From Dioscorea cayenensis subsp. rotundata (taxonomy: Eukaryota > Streptophyta > Magnoliopsida > Dioscoreales > Dioscoreaceae): DNA of 64,000 nt. Positions 25,943-38,520 of the stretch are shown here, piece by piece (position 1 is the first letter of the stretch; each line of letters begins with the position of its first letter). The DNA lies in contig NC_052488.1 in NCBI RefSeq assembly GCF_009730915.1, positions 21,198,305-21,262,304 on the forward strand, given 5' to 3'. The translations under genes and the position numbers were made by a program. The notes under the pieces are model-generated. The model did no database searches, was not told the DNA's origin, and saw nothing but the letters and a program-made list of their open reading frames with translations.

Positions 25943-27807
25943 ATGGCTTCAAAGAAGACATGGGGAATCACAGTGCTTCTCTTATGGCTTCTCACTTTTG
26001 CTTCTCTTGTGGCTTCAATCATCATCATAGCAACAGATAATGTTGATTTTGGAGGAGGAGCTAAACTTCATTTCAAAGACATTTATGCTTATAGGTAAGC
26101 AATTAATTAATTAACCATTTTCATGCATGCACTTAATCATTTAATTAGTACATATAATTGTTTTTTTTTTTGTTTTTTTTTTTGGATCAGATATATTCTT
26201 TCGGTAGCTGTGATTGGAGCAACATATGCTCTCATTCAAATCTTATTTGCTTCCTATTATGTTCAAAATGGAAACCATCTCGTGCGTGATGATCAAGCGG
26301 TTTTGTTACTTCATTTCGCTGATTTGGTAATATACTAATACCAATTGTGATTTATTTTTTTATTTTTAAAAAAATAGATAAATTACTCATTTATTAAAAA
26401 AATAAAAATAAAACAATGATATGACAAAGAGAAAACACACAAACACACAGCGTAAAAGACCAACTTTGATACTTTATTAGATATGTTTGATCTAATGTTA
26501 TTTAGAATGAGATTTTCATTGTTTAATATAATCGAAATTATATCTACATGTAAATCAAATTAAATACAACAAATAAAGTTACATGCCATTAATTTGCATG
26601 TATATTATAAAATGTACATAATTACATATATGCCCTCATTAAAAATATTTTATCATATGTACATATTTGTCAAAGCAGTGATAATTTATTTTATATATAT
26701 ATATATATATATAAGGAAATGGATGTCCCTAAATTATTATTTTTAAAGGACATTTTACTTATGGCCGTTGAATCATTATCTAATGGCAATTTGTTTATAT
26801 AAGTACTATACATTTTTTTACTGTTTACAATTATTGTATAACACTATAGAACATGTTTTACACTATTTATGATGATCACAACTATCGGATTACCATGATG
26901 GCTATTGTGAATGTTCTTAGATTTAAAATCTAGGGATTTTCCTAAATTACTGGCTCTTATATATATATATATATATATTCATGATCGATACTTAATAGTA
27001 CTTAATTAAAAATTTGTAAAAGTATGATTTTATTCCAAATTTTTTTTAGCTGTCAAAATTATAGAAAAAAATGGAGGAAAATTAATTTTGACAATAATAT
27101 ATTATTTGTGTTTTTTTCTGGTGTATAAACAAATAAAAGTATATATAAAAAATGATTTTTATGAGAATATATATATATAAAGAGAGAGAAAGAGAGAGAG
27201 AGAGCAGCGGTGAAAAGGTATTTTATTCATAGTTGTGTTTGTAGCATAAAATTATATCTTATTTATGCATAATTATTCTAGTTATATCAGGAAACTACAT
27301 AAATATTTGTAAATTAATTATACTATATAAATATACAATCAAATATTCAAAAAAATTGCCAAAAATCTTCTAATAATATATTATCCACTTTTTTTTTTTG
27401 AAAAAAAGTGGATAATATATGTGACATGAAATATATATATATATATATATTGAAACACATGGAGATAAACACATACATGAATTCAAAGTTCAAACACAAG
27501 AAAAATTAATTAGAGCTGCAACAACAGCAGCTACACAAGAAATTTTTTTTTTAAAAAAAAAAAAGTTGCATAAAATTAAGCATTAAAAATAAATTAATTT
27601 GGAACTATTATTTTATTGAAACAGGTGATTGCTTTGTTGCTTGCAACTGGAGTTGGAGTGGGATATGGTTTCACAGTGGAACAAAAGAGATTCTCTGGAG
27701 ATGGCAACAATGAGATTGATAAGTTCTTGGACAAGGCTTTGATTTCCACCAGTTTTATTCTCTTGGCTACACTTTGTTTGGGAGCATTAATCCTCATCAA
27801 AAAATAG
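25943..27807 (+). CDS. CASP-like protein, 4D-type (second tandem copy)
   Basis: Same family and topology as its upstream neighbour. Exons 25943-26094, 26191-26326 and 27625-27807 give 156 residues. It starts MASKKTWGITVLLLWLLTFA (helix 1). The signature FKDIYAYRYILSVAVIGATY follows, then HLVRDDQAVLLLHFADL before intron 2. Helix 3 is IALLLATGVGVGYGFTVE, helix 4 LISTSFILLATLCLGALIL, end IKK. Intron 2 is 1298 bp against 127 bp in the first copy; it has been enlarged by a MITE-like element, a foldback and simple repeats. All splice sites are GT-AG and there is no frame damage, so the gene should still be expressed if the long intron is spliced. Confidence 0.87.
26716..26957. mobile_element. MITE-like element in CASP-like intron 2
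   Basis: About 240 bp between two TA runs with imperfect inverted ends. The left reads GGAAATGGATGTCCCTAAAT, with GGACATTTTACTTATGGCC further in. The reverse complement of the right reads AGGAAAATCCCTAGATTT, with GAACATTCACAATAGCC further in. The TA runs would hide a TA target duplication. Superfamily not assigned. Confidence 0.4.
27376..27420. repeat. Perfect 20-bp inverted repeat
   Basis: ATATATTATCCACTTTTTTT and its exact reverse complement are separated by TTTTG, inside intron 2 of the second CASP-like gene. It would form a strong hairpin in DNA or pre-mRNA. Confidence 0.85.
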
Positions 27808-29227
27808 TTTTTATTTTCTATTTTTAGGGTTTCAATTATTATCTGATGTGATTAATAATTAATTACTCATAAATAAAACAAGAGTTTGGTTTTATTATGT
27901 GTTTTCATGTTTACAATGATATGTATTAAATATTAATAGATAATTTTATATATCAAATGTTATATCATTCCCAAATAGATCCAAAAAGAGCACAAAAACC
28001 CTAATCTTCACTTTTGTTTATTTATGTATCTTTTTAAAATATTTATTAATTAATAAATTTTAATTTATTAATATATATATATATAAAGTTCTAGTACCCT
28101 CTTTCTTTGTCTCTATCTCTTTCTCATGTGCTGGTGAAGAACCCTAGAGAGTGATTTCTCTTGTTTTCTCACTGTGTTCTCAAAGGTAAGTTTTTGGATT
28201 TTAGCTTTCAATCTCTACTTGTAATGGAATAGTAAAGCCCTAATTTTGGCATTTCTTATGTGAGTTTTTTATTTTTGTTTTTCTCTTGGTTAAAAGTTTT
28301 GGGTTTTCTCCTTTTTCTTTTAATTTATTGAGTTTCATGTGTTTCTTTTGTTCATCTTTGTTTGGAAAACCTTGAAAAGTTGATACCTTTTTGGCATATT
28401 TTGGAAATGTGTGTTGCTAGGTTTTGATTTAGGTGTTCATTTGGGCGTTGTCGAGGGGATTTCCTCACTGTTATGGTTCTTTTGTGAGGTTAGGGTTTCT
28501 TTTTCCCTTTCAAAAGTGGCTCCTTTTTGAGGAAAGTTGTGCCCTTTTTGTTGATTTCAGCTTCTTTTTTTCTTCATCATTTTGGGCCGATTGGTTTCTA
28601 CATTTGTGGCGAGCGGTGCAATGTCGTTTACCTTTTGAATTATAACTGTAGAAACTAGAAAGATGGAATTTTTTTTTTACTTTATTAACTTTTTAGTTTG
28701 ATACATTTGCATATTTTCATGTCATGCTATGCTTTGATTTGATAATTTTGGTGGTTGATTGGTTTTTTTATTAGAGATGAATCAATGTGTATTGTGGCTT
28801 GAAACCTTCTGCCAATGCCTTTGGATTTGAGGAGGTGTTTGTGATTCTTGTATTCTGGTGTGATGCTATGACCAGAGAAATGCAATGTGGTTGATGTGCT
28901 TATGAGAAACTCTAAAAAGTTTTAGCTGTTATTCAATTTCCATGGTTTCTCTTCTTTTCATTATGTCCTGTAGGATGGCGAATTGAAGAATTGAACTTAT
29001 GAATGCTTTGTCTAATTCACTTCTCTTTCTTCTGCCATATTGTTTGGTTCAATTCATGTTTTGGATATTAGTTTCCATTGATGCATTTCTCTGAACCGTG
29101 TTTCTTTCTGGTGAAATGGGCTTTCTAGATTCCGCGCAACAAGGCAGATGGGTTGAGTGAAACCAGTCAACATATAAAAATTTCTTAAGTTTTGCCATAA
29201 TTTGTTTGTTCTTCGAATCCTGTTTAT
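27808..29227 (+). promoter_or_regulatory. Promoter and probable 5' untranslated exon and intron of the BPC gene
   Basis: A TA-rich TATA-like run (28069-28087) is followed by a CT-rich stretch and TTCTCAAAG|GTAAGTTTTT at 28183/28184, a strong donor. An acceptor-like site lies in the T-rich DNA before the start codon; the exact site is not certain. A leader intron of about 1 kb is common in BPC genes. No separate gene seen. Confidence 0.5.
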
Positions 29228-30043
29228 ATGGATAGTGATGGCAGACTTGGCGTTCAGAATTGGCCCTGTTACCAGCAGCCCCTGAAGGGCAATCTGGGGC
29301 TGCAGCTCATGTCCTCAGTTGCTGAAAGGGCCACGAAGCCCTTCCTTGCCGATGGTGGTTTCCTCAGCCGTGCGTGCGGTGTCCCTGATCCTCCAGCTCC
29401 ATTGGAGTTCATGAGAAATGGATGGATGCACCAAACCAGGGATCCTAAGATGCAGCATGTGTTCCCCATGAACCACGGTTATCATGTCTTCTCTGAACAC
29501 CCAGAGGCTAACGCACTCCAAATGTTCCAGCCATCTGGGGAGAAGATCCCGACAGTGGATGAGGCTGGAGTTAGAAATGATGCCCCTTCAAAGAAGAGGC
29601 ACCTGGGCCGCACTCACAAGGCACCGAAGCAGAAGAAACCTAAGAAGGCTAATGACACGAGGGAGGAATTCATGAATGGAATTGTACGACCATCTCGTGG
29701 GAGGAACACAAGGAATGCTTGTTTGGTTATCAATGGGGTTGACTTGGACATTTCGGGTATTCCAACACCTGTCTGCTCGTGCACAGGGAACCCCCAACCA
29801 TGCTATCGGTGGGGCATCGGTGGTTGGCAATCGGCTTGCTGCACTACTACCATGTCTATGTATCCTCTCCCCATGAGTACAAAAAGAAGAGGCACACGCA
29901 TTGCTGGGAGGAAGATGACCCAAGGAGCTTTTAAGAAAGTGCTGGAGAAGCTGACGGGCGAGGGGCATGACCTTACTAATCCAATTGATTTAAGGGCTTA
30001 CTGGGCTAAGCATGGTACCAACAAGTTCGTAACAATCAGGTAA
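29228..30043 (+). CDS. BASIC PENTACYSTEINE (BBR/BPC) GAGA-binding factor, class I
   Basis: A nuclear DNA-binding protein that recognises GA-rich repeats and can recruit Polycomb proteins to homeotic and seed genes. Single 271-residue coding exon. The N-terminus MDSDGRLGVQNW with LKGNLGLQLMSS and KPFL is the class I signature. A basic region KAPKQKKPKKA lies in the middle. The C-terminal domain contains ACLVINGVDLDISGIPTPVC, CSCTG, CYRWG, GGWQSACCTTTMSMYPLPMS, TKRRGTRIAGRKMTQGAFKK and ends YWAKHGTNKFVTIR. Five cysteines are present in the zinc-finger-like part. The residue after WG is Ile; I recall Cys there in Arabidopsis BPC1, so this may be a lineage change. No frame damage. GA microsatellites, the class of site it binds, occur elsewhere in the window. 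Confidence 0.93.
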   Translation: MDSDGRLGVQNWPCYQQPLKGNLGLQLMSSVAERATKPFLADGGFLSRACGVPDPPAPLEFMRNGWMHQTRDPKMQHVFPMNHGYHVFSEHPEANALQMFQPSGEKIPTVDEAGVRNDAPSKKRHLGRTHKAPKQKKPKKANDTREEFMNGIVRPSRGRNTRNACLVINGVDLDISGIPTPVCSCTGNPQPCYRWGIGGWQSACCTTTMSMYPLPMSTKRRGTRIAGRKMTQGAFKKVLEKLTGEGHDLTNPIDLRAYWAKHGTNKFVTIR

Positions 30044-32897
30044 AGGTGTAGAATGCATATATGCTCTGTTAGGGTATGCCTTCTGCATTTGAGCGTCTTT
30101 ATTGTGTATGTGGATCTTTGGCAGAGGCTTTCTGGTTAGTTTTGCTGTCATTTCTCATCCTTTTGCATGCATTTTGAGGTTCTGACCTTGTTAATTATTG
30201 GAGATGTTCTTCTTTTTTTCATTCTCTTTCTAGTTGTAACTTCAGGGGGAACAGAGCTGTCATGTTTAGATTTATTTTGAGTATGAGTAGAAAGCCTTCT
30301 CGCTTTACTTTCCGCCTCAAATTTGTCATTGTATTCTCTGTGCCTTGTATAATATATCCGCTATCCACTGATAACTTGCCATTTCTTCAGCCTTTATTTA
30401 TGCTGTGTAATTTTCTGGGCCTGTTGGTTTACCTTTACCTCAATTCCGCGTTGTATGTTATGGTTTGCCTTGGGTTATCCTTCAGTGGCGCCATGCGCTT
30501 GGGCTTGTATGTGTCTGCATTTGTATGTGTTTGCTCATCCTGTGTATGCTCTGCAACTTTGCGTACTAAATAATTATGGTGACTGTTCAGGAAATTTGAT
30601 TCACATTTCTTTGGAAGGTTGTTTACTTGATATATGAATATTAATCTTGCATTGAGAAACTTCTAAATTGCTTTAGCTATGTATCTTAGTTAATTCTGAC
30701 TTTTGTTTCTGCATTCTACTTTGTGCTAAAGCTCCATGTTATCCTTGTTCCGAGGAATTTAGTGGATATTAGTTTAGTCCAAGTTGATAGAGTGGATTGG
30801 AAATTTATTACCCATAAAACGGATTGCAATGAGTCCAATGGTTTACAAGTTCTCAATGATGGTATTGATTTTTGTTGCTGTTACTCAAAACGGCAAATGG
30901 TCACTGTCATCTTTTGTTGAAGCTTTCCTTGATTCTTGACAGTGATGCTGATTGGTAATCTGCTAATGCATGTCCTAGAGTAGCATGTATAGGCTCTTGT
31001 GTTAAGGCTTTATCATGAACTTACATTTTTTTATGAAGATCAAATTCATCTTTATTGCTTGCCAAACTAGCATAGGCCTTAAGCCATTTAATTGAGCAAA
31101 CTAGATGCTAGTTTAAAGATGGCACTGGGCTGATGTAGTGTTTGTCATAAGTTCAGTTCATGTATCTACACTGAGGGAAATGATCCAGTGAAACATTCTC
31201 TCCAATCGGCAACCCGTTTAAAAGTTCTTGAAAAGTATGATAGTTATCGATTATATGATTACACAAAGATGAGAACTATGCGATGTTGTTTCAGCTGTGA
31301 ATTGACATTGTTTTTGAAATACTGTAATCAGACTGATAATTCAATTCATACACTTGACCAAGCCCTGCAGAAAAGTAGTTTTAAACTTCCTAATTGTTCT
31401 TTACCGTTGGAATTGTACAACAATGGAACTAATTTTGCAGCTGTCAATCTTGTTTCTGTCACAATGGCTGATTTGATGATGCTTTTTGAGAAAATATCAA
31501 GGTTTGCATAATCAAAAGTGTTAAAAATATTTTTCAGCTAGACAGACAAATGGACATGAATTAGTCATTGATTAAGCTATGTAAACCTTACAGTTATCAA
31601 TGAATCATGCTCTATAAATGGACTTTTTTTGTTTTTACTGATGGGTTGTTGCCAATTGGAGTGTCACATAATTGCCTGGAGGCCTTGAAGACCAAGTCTA
31701 AAAGTCCACTGATGATTATGAATTCTTCTGTTAATATTCATTCATTCATTCATTCATCCATCCATCCATTCATGCATTCATTCATGGCATCAGAGACAGT
31801 GCAAAGAGTACAAACATAAAGTAAGGTGATACAGAAGAGACACATCAATGCTGTACATATATATACACCTACAAACAAGATTACAAGTTTGACAGAAAGC
31901 GAGAAAAGATAAAGAGAGATGAATGAGATTTAATGTAATGGTGTCTCACCAACAAGTGTACTGTCATCTTAATGAAAAACTTTATTATCTTTTGTGACAC
32001 AGACAAACACACTCACACAGACACACACACACTCACACACACACACCTGAAGAAATGCAGGAGGGGGCATTCATCACAATGGGAAAAAGTGAAGAGAAAG
32101 AAAGCAAGAGCCCACTGCAGTGCAGGGCCATTTAAAGAGAGTAGCACAATGCCCAAGAAGTCAGGCAAAAAACCATTGGTTTTCTCTTCTCTTTTGGCTG
32201 GGTTTCCTCATGTTCCACCTTTGTTTGGCCTTTGCTATCAGACACGGTAGCACAAGCAGTTCCACAAGTTAACGCCACCCTCCTTCTGGTGTCCCTTCTC
32301 TTGTGATAAAGATGCTGCAGAGAAAGTTAAGAGAGAGAGAGAGATTTAGAGACTTTAGATAGAGATGGTTTTCTGTCTCTTGTTAAACACTGGCACTGAA
32401 AACCATGCCAGTTGATGCATCAATGTACATGAGCTTCTTCTTCTTATTAGTTTATACATAAAGAGTGAAGCAATGAAAAAAATATTAAAAAAAGAGAAAA
32501 AAAGTACAAAAGAGTCTACAGTGACCCATCCCTCTCTCCCTCTCCTCCCTCCATAGATGAACTGCTAGTAGTGTGCCTTCCACTGTGTAGTACACTCCTG
32601 GCTCTAAACACCATGTCATTGGATCTGTCTCAGTACCCATTTCACTGCTCTCCTGTTTCCTCCCACCCATTTGCATTCATATAAATATATAAATATTATA
32701 GACTAGTGTTGCTTATAAATACTTGTTGTTCATAAAAATCAAAAGAATAATAAGAAACAAAACAATCACAAAATAAAAATAAAAATAAAAATAAAAAAGA
32801 TGATGATCACGATGATGATGATGATGATGATGATCACATTGAGAAACACGTTGAAAGATAGTTACATGCACCCCTGTCACTATGTATTATATACTGT
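30044..32897. other. Intergenic between convergent BPC and IDD genes
   Basis: BPC 3' flank, then unremarkable sequence, a (CATT)n/(CATC)n tract at about 31737-31790, a CA-rich tract near 32000-32045, and the IDD 3' flank with an (ATG)n tract near 32810-32834. The longest open frame (31188-31511 +) has no domain signal. Confidence 0.5.
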
Positions 32898-34477
32898 TTA
32901 GACCCTCCGGTCATCCTGTGTGACAACAGATGAAACATGGCTGGCGGCGAGTGAGACCTCGTCGGCGTTCACCGGAGTTGTTTGGAAGTCTAGTTTACAA
33001 GCTTGGCAAGTTATTTGTAGAAGAATTGAGTTCACTTTCCTTGTAGCTTGATCTCTCAACATGTAAGCCTTGTTTAACTCCACCTGAGCTTGTTGCCGGA
33101 CATGCTTCGCATTGGTGAACTCCTCCTCAGCTAACTCCATTTGTCTCTTCGCTTGCTGTCTTGCCTCCTCAGCCATTGCCTTCTCAGCCATTGCTAGCTT
33201 CAACTGCTCTCTTGTCTCTTCTTTGATCCTCATCACAGCACTGGAAGTTGGTTCTTCACCGGAGTTAGTCATCGAAAGCTGTAATTTAGTTACATGTGCC
33301 TCATCGGAAGCCGGAGAGATGGCCGGAGAAGTGAAGGAAGTGATACGTGGAGTGGATGAAGGCATGAGTTGAAGCTCAAGGTTGTGAGAATGAATGGTAT
33401 TATCTGGATTTAAATACATGGCTGATTTCGGCATTCGGAGACCCGGCCATGTCGATGCGCTGAAGTTCGTATCACTCGACGGGCTCGGGCTCGACGCCGT
33501 GCGCGACAAACACGCAGCTGCACCTGCTGCTGCCACCGGCGTCACTTGCAACTCCGGCCGTGTTCTACTTGCATTACAAGTGTCTTGATGCTCAATGAAG
33601 CTCTCCACTCTATAAAAATAATAATAATAACAATAACAACAACAATAATAATAATAATAATCAGAGTAATAATGATGTTGGTAATTGTATGTCTTGAATT
33701 GTTGAAACTTTTGAAGTCACATAAGATCACACTAATAAAAACCTTAGGGAATTGTGCTACCGAACTTATCATTAGACAAAGATTAATAATCAAATTAATG
33801 ATTAATAATTAAATGAATGAAGATATATATATATATATACCTAGAGAAGACACGGCCGCAATCACAAGAATGGCCGCGAGTGCCGCAAGTCTTCAAGTGA
33901 GCTTTGTAATCGGACTGAACCGCATAGCCTTTACCACATCGGTTACAAACCCACTGTTTGTGGGCGCTGTGCTTCCGACGAAAATGTTTCTTGATTCCGA
34001 CGAGATCACCGAGAGCGTGGCCGGGGTCATGGTGAAGACAAGTTGGTTCCGGGCAGACGAAAACTCTCTTTCTAGCTTCTCCGGCACCGGCCTCCCTCTT
34101 TAACAACTTCCATGGTACCTTATGCCTTCTCCGATGCATCTGAAGGTTTTGATCTCTTTGAAAACCTTGTCCACAGATCTCACATACATACCTATCTGAT
34201 TCTAGCAGTGTTCTTGGTGATAAAGATACTACTTCTGCATCTGGGTCTGCAAATCCCAATTATTATTATTATTATTATTACTATAATAATAATGATAACA
34301 ATAATAATTATAATTGTTGTTTAGAAGTATTAAAAAGATTGAAGATGAAATATATTTACCTGGAGTGCCAGCAGGTCTTCTTTTGCGTTTATTTGTGCTA
34401 GCACTATTGTCTGGTGTCTGTGAAGCCGGTGGAGTTGTCTCCACCGGTGTCTCCGGCGAGGAGCCACCTCCAAACAT
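32898..34477 (-). CDS. INDETERMINATE DOMAIN zinc finger factor, IDD14/15/16 (SGR5) type
   Basis: A nuclear transcription factor; Arabidopsis IDD14-16 act in gravitropism, auxin distribution and starch metabolism. Exons in coding order: 34360-34477, 33841-34246, 32898-33609; 411 residues. Exon 1 holds the nuclear signal NKRKRRPAGTPG. Exon 2 holds fingers 1-3: CEICGQGFQRDQNLQMHRRR with HKVPWKLLKRE (the HRRRHKVPWKLLK form is specific to this subgroup), then CPEPTCLHHDPGHALGDLVG, then CNRCGKGYAVQSDYKAHLKT. Finger 4 (HSCDCGRVFSRVESFIEHQD) is split by intron 2, as expected. Exon 3 has an EAR-like LELQLMPSS and a long helical stretch MAEKAMAEEARQQAKRQMEL, typical of SGR5. All splice sites are GT-AG and the frame is intact. 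Introns are rich in trinucleotide repeats. Confidence 0.93.
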
Positions 34478-37400
34478 CTTCTTCTTCTTCTTCTTCTTCT
34501 TATTTTCTTTTATGTAAGAGTAAAGAGGACAAAGAAGATGGTTGAAGGGTGATGATATGGATATAAATAAGAAGGAAAGAAGAAGAAGGAGAAGGAGAAG
34601 AGGAAGAGTAAGGGAGAAGAGAGAAAGAGTCTTGGGAATGGATTGAAGAGGTGTCTTGTTGTTAGAGGCATATATAAGAAGGGAGCTTTCAAACAGCTGC
34701 TTTGAGAGAGTGAGTGAGGAACAGCTTTGTTTGGGCTTTCATGGATGGAAGGGGGATCATGAGTGTTGTAGTTATTTGGGATTGTTGTTGTATGCTCTGC
34801 ACACCCATTCAGATATATGTTATTATTCATATAAATCAAATATAAAACGTTTCTTTTATTTATTTTTTTTTAAATAAAAGAGAGAGAGAGAGAGAGAAAG
34901 AGAAAGAGATGACTGGCCCAATCACACTACTTGGAAACTTGAGCCCACCACCCTTGGCAGTGTGAGGAAAACATCTCTTCACTAACATACAAAACAGTCT
35001 TTAATTCCCATATTTGCATGGAGTAATTCTAATTCTTATCATTTATAAAATTTACACGTAATCTAATCCTTAAGTTTTACTCTCTTAAAATAAAACATAA
35101 ACAAAGTTTCTTCTTAAAAAAAAAAAAAAATATTGTTAGTAAGGACCTACATACAAATGGATAAAATCTAAAAGCTGATGGATCCAGTCATCCAGGCTGT
35201 ATATAAGTATCTCTTTTGACTTGGTCTGTTAGTCTTGTAATAATAATTTAAGTTAATTAGAAAGTTTAATTAAGAAAAGGGTGAGTGGTAAGGTGACCGG
35301 GAGGTGATGGTAAGGGGAATCCTTTTCAGAAAGACAAAGATGGGAGGAGGCGAGCTGTGTCTTGTTTGGTGGCTGCTGGGTTGTGAAAAGAGGTGACCCT
35401 ACCCCACCGGTGGCTCCTCCCATTATTCCTCCACTTTCACCCCCTTATCTTCTCTCTCTCTCTCTATATATATATATCTTGATAAATATTTATAAATATA
35501 TATATATATAGAATAGAGAGGGAGCTTTTTGCAAAATCACTCTTGCTTTTAGTTGGCCATCAAGTCTTTTCTTTCTTTTCCCCTTTTTTAAGAATCACTT
35601 TATACACATTTATGTAGAGTTTCTGAATGTTTTGTTTCTCTAATGTCTCAGTGTTTGGGCAGTATATATGGTTTGATTAAAATAGATTAAAATTGTTATA
35701 TAAAATTTCCTGTTTTTATATATGTATAGTACAGATTAGAAACTAAAATAGATAATTAATTCTTCACATGGGATTGTTACCGATATGATGCAATGAAGCA
35801 AGTTAAGAATATAAGTGATCAATAAAGAGTTGCATGCAAGTCTAATGATAAGCATGCATAATTACACAAACATCTTGATATATTGTGATCATTAAACCAA
35901 AGAAACACAAAGAAGATTTGACAACTAAGTTTTGGCATTACATTTTGCATGCATAGAAAGAGAATGCAAGTATAAAGTTTTGGCATTATATCTAGCACCA
36001 AGAAAAAGAGACTCTTGTCCCCCCTTAAATTAGAGAAAAAGAGAAAAAGCAAGCCATTAGCTTATAAGATTGCCTTGATTTAATATTCAAAGCAAAGTTG
36101 CCTTTCCTTGTGTATAAATTAATATATATATATATATTAACAAATATATATATGCCATTACTGGGTTGAGAGAAACATGGGAGGATGATGGAAAGAAGGA
36201 TTCTTCTACACATGCAACCTAGCAAACAAGAATTAGAGATGCAATCATCCATCCCAACTCTCCCCCATCTTCTACCTAATCATACTTTGTTAAACTAATC
36301 TCAAACAATGGCTCATCTTTAATCCTTTTTCCAGTACATTATGTCTTCCCTACTTAACTTTCGGTTTCTTGTTTCCATTTTGATACTAATTTGTGTCATC
36401 TTGTAGCTATATCTTTGTCCTTTCAATCTCCGGTAATGATTCATTCGATATTCATCGATGTCTCCTCCTAATTATATATTTCTTATCCATGTATAAAATT
36501 AGTGATGTGCATGTATATAAATTTAATTTCTAGTTGACTTAATGGAATTACATTAATTAAGAGGAAAGCAGTGAGAACTTTCCTCTCAAACCTTGTCATC
36601 CATTTTCTACTTTTTGTTTTCTTTTCTTGTATCTTTTGGAAGGGTTTTCAGTGTTAGAACTATACGTCCTCTTTCTCTCTCCCTCCCTTTCTAGATATCT
36701 TTGCATGTGTCTCTTACCTCTTTGTATGCTTCTATGACTAGGACTCTTTTATCTTCTTCTAATGAAGCTTCCTTTGCATTGTTTTTAAGTTCATGTACGT
36801 GCATGGCATTTTGTAGTATGCTTATTTAGCATCCATGCATGGCATCTTTCATTCTCAATCAAAACTTCATACACACACACACACACCCACCCTATTATTC
36901 AAGATATATGTCTTGATTAAAGAATAGGAAGACTTGATGTTCTTTGAAGCATGTTTTGTTTATTAAAAATAGTAAAGAAATGAATAAAGAAGGAGGACAA
37001 CTCATAAAGGTGGCAAAAAGAAAAAGTAGAGGGACCATAGGAGAAAAAGGAAAGCAGTGATTAAAGTTAAGACCAAAGTGATGATGATTATCATCATCAT
37101 GAAGACACCTTCTCCTCTCACTCTTTGAGTCAAAACACCCCTTGACTCCACTTTGACTTTGTCTTCTCTTTTGCCATGAGACAAAAATAAAAGATTTTTT
37201 TGTTTTTTTATTATTATTCATAATAATTTATTTTTTTGTTTCTTTTCACTTTTCATCTTTATCTTTTCACCCACTCCATCACTTCTCTTTTCTGCATTCA
37301 TTCACTCACTCACTCCGAGGAGAAAGAGAAAGATTCTTTCTTTAATCAGAGTCTTTCCTCTTACTCGTGAACTATGTCTGTTTGATATATACAAAGCTAC

Positions 37401-37629
37401 TTTCCAAGAAACACAGAGAAAAAACTTTTTTTCTGAAATATTTCTGTGTCTTCTTTACAGAAATTTGTGTGCTTCCCTTCTTAGTGTGGCAACCCTGAAT
37501 GAATATATTCTTGGTTTTCTCAACCTTTATTTGTCTTATTTGTTACATAATATCATCATACAAATAGAATAGAAACATACAAAAAAAAAAGTCTGATAGT
37601 GGAGTAAAATAAACACACTTGAGTTTCAC

Positions 37630-37664
<35 letters not shown>

Positions 37665-37944
37665 CAATATGTACTAATTTCTAAACCATCTGACACAGGA
37701 AAATATTTAAATATTAATGCATTATATGATTGAAAAAAACATGATTTACAAGATAATCTTTCTGATAAAATGTATTCTTGTATCTAATATTGATTTAATT
37801 TTGATTAAATGGTATAACTCATGCCCAATCTACTTTTGTTTTAAAAAAAATTCAATATTCTTATTTTATAAAATATTTAATATCTAGAAGAAATGAACTT
37901 TATGTATATGTATATATATATTTATAATGATTAAGATTTTGGAG
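34478..37944. other. Intergenic: IDD promoter side and AT-rich spacer
   Basis: A TATATA motif at about 34671-34676 and CT/GA tracts precede the IDD start. Further on: a CT-run and TA-run at 35452-35478, TA runs, and three TTGAC/GTCAA W-box cores at 37129-37157. No gene recognised. Confidence 0.5.
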
Positions 37945-38520
37945 GTGATCGCACGTGGGAGTGGTAAAACTGAAAACGTGTGAGCAGCACCCGACACGGG
38001 TGAGTGGGTGGGCCCAGAGCCCACTCTCGCAAAGCCCACGAAAGGCCTTCTACCCCATCCCCTGAGCCCCACGTGCGAGAATCATGACATCACGCTGTCC
38101 CTAAAAAGCACTCCACCTTCACATTTGCTCAGATGCCCTCGCACGTGACTCCCAGCTGTGTCTTTCTTCCTTTCTCTCTCTCTCTAACGCCGTCAACCTC
38201 CCATTAAAATAATAATAATAAATATTTTTTTATTAATTTAGTTAATTAATAATTGATTAATTAAAATAAAAATTATAGCTAGCTGTTTCACCTCCAGCCG
38301 TCGCCGCGGTTTGTCCCATCCGGACAGCGTAAAGACAAAATGGTTGTCTGACGCGTGTCACGCTCAGAAGACTATTTCAAGATGGAAGGGATGTTGTGGG
38401 TCCCCTCACCGGATCTTATGCTGTCCAGCCTGGCCCCAGCTTCCCATTTGGAACATGCATGGTTCAACCCAAGTTACCCAACCCGATTATGAGATTTTAT
38501 TTCTTGGCTCGTTCTCATGA
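37945..38520. promoter_or_regulatory. GC-rich island with three G-boxes, no gene recognised
   Basis: A GC-rich stretch in very AT-rich DNA, split by an AT insert at about 38205-38280. Perfect CACGTG cores lie at 37952-37957, 38070-38075 and 38142-38147, two of them in a GCACGTG(G/A) context. Short open frames here have no family signal. It could be a promoter of an unrecognised transcript or a distal regulatory block; function is inference. Confidence 0.4.

Noticed and set aside
31188-31511. 107-residue open frame downstream of BPC
   Set aside because: No domain, no promoter context and composition like the surrounding non-coding DNA.
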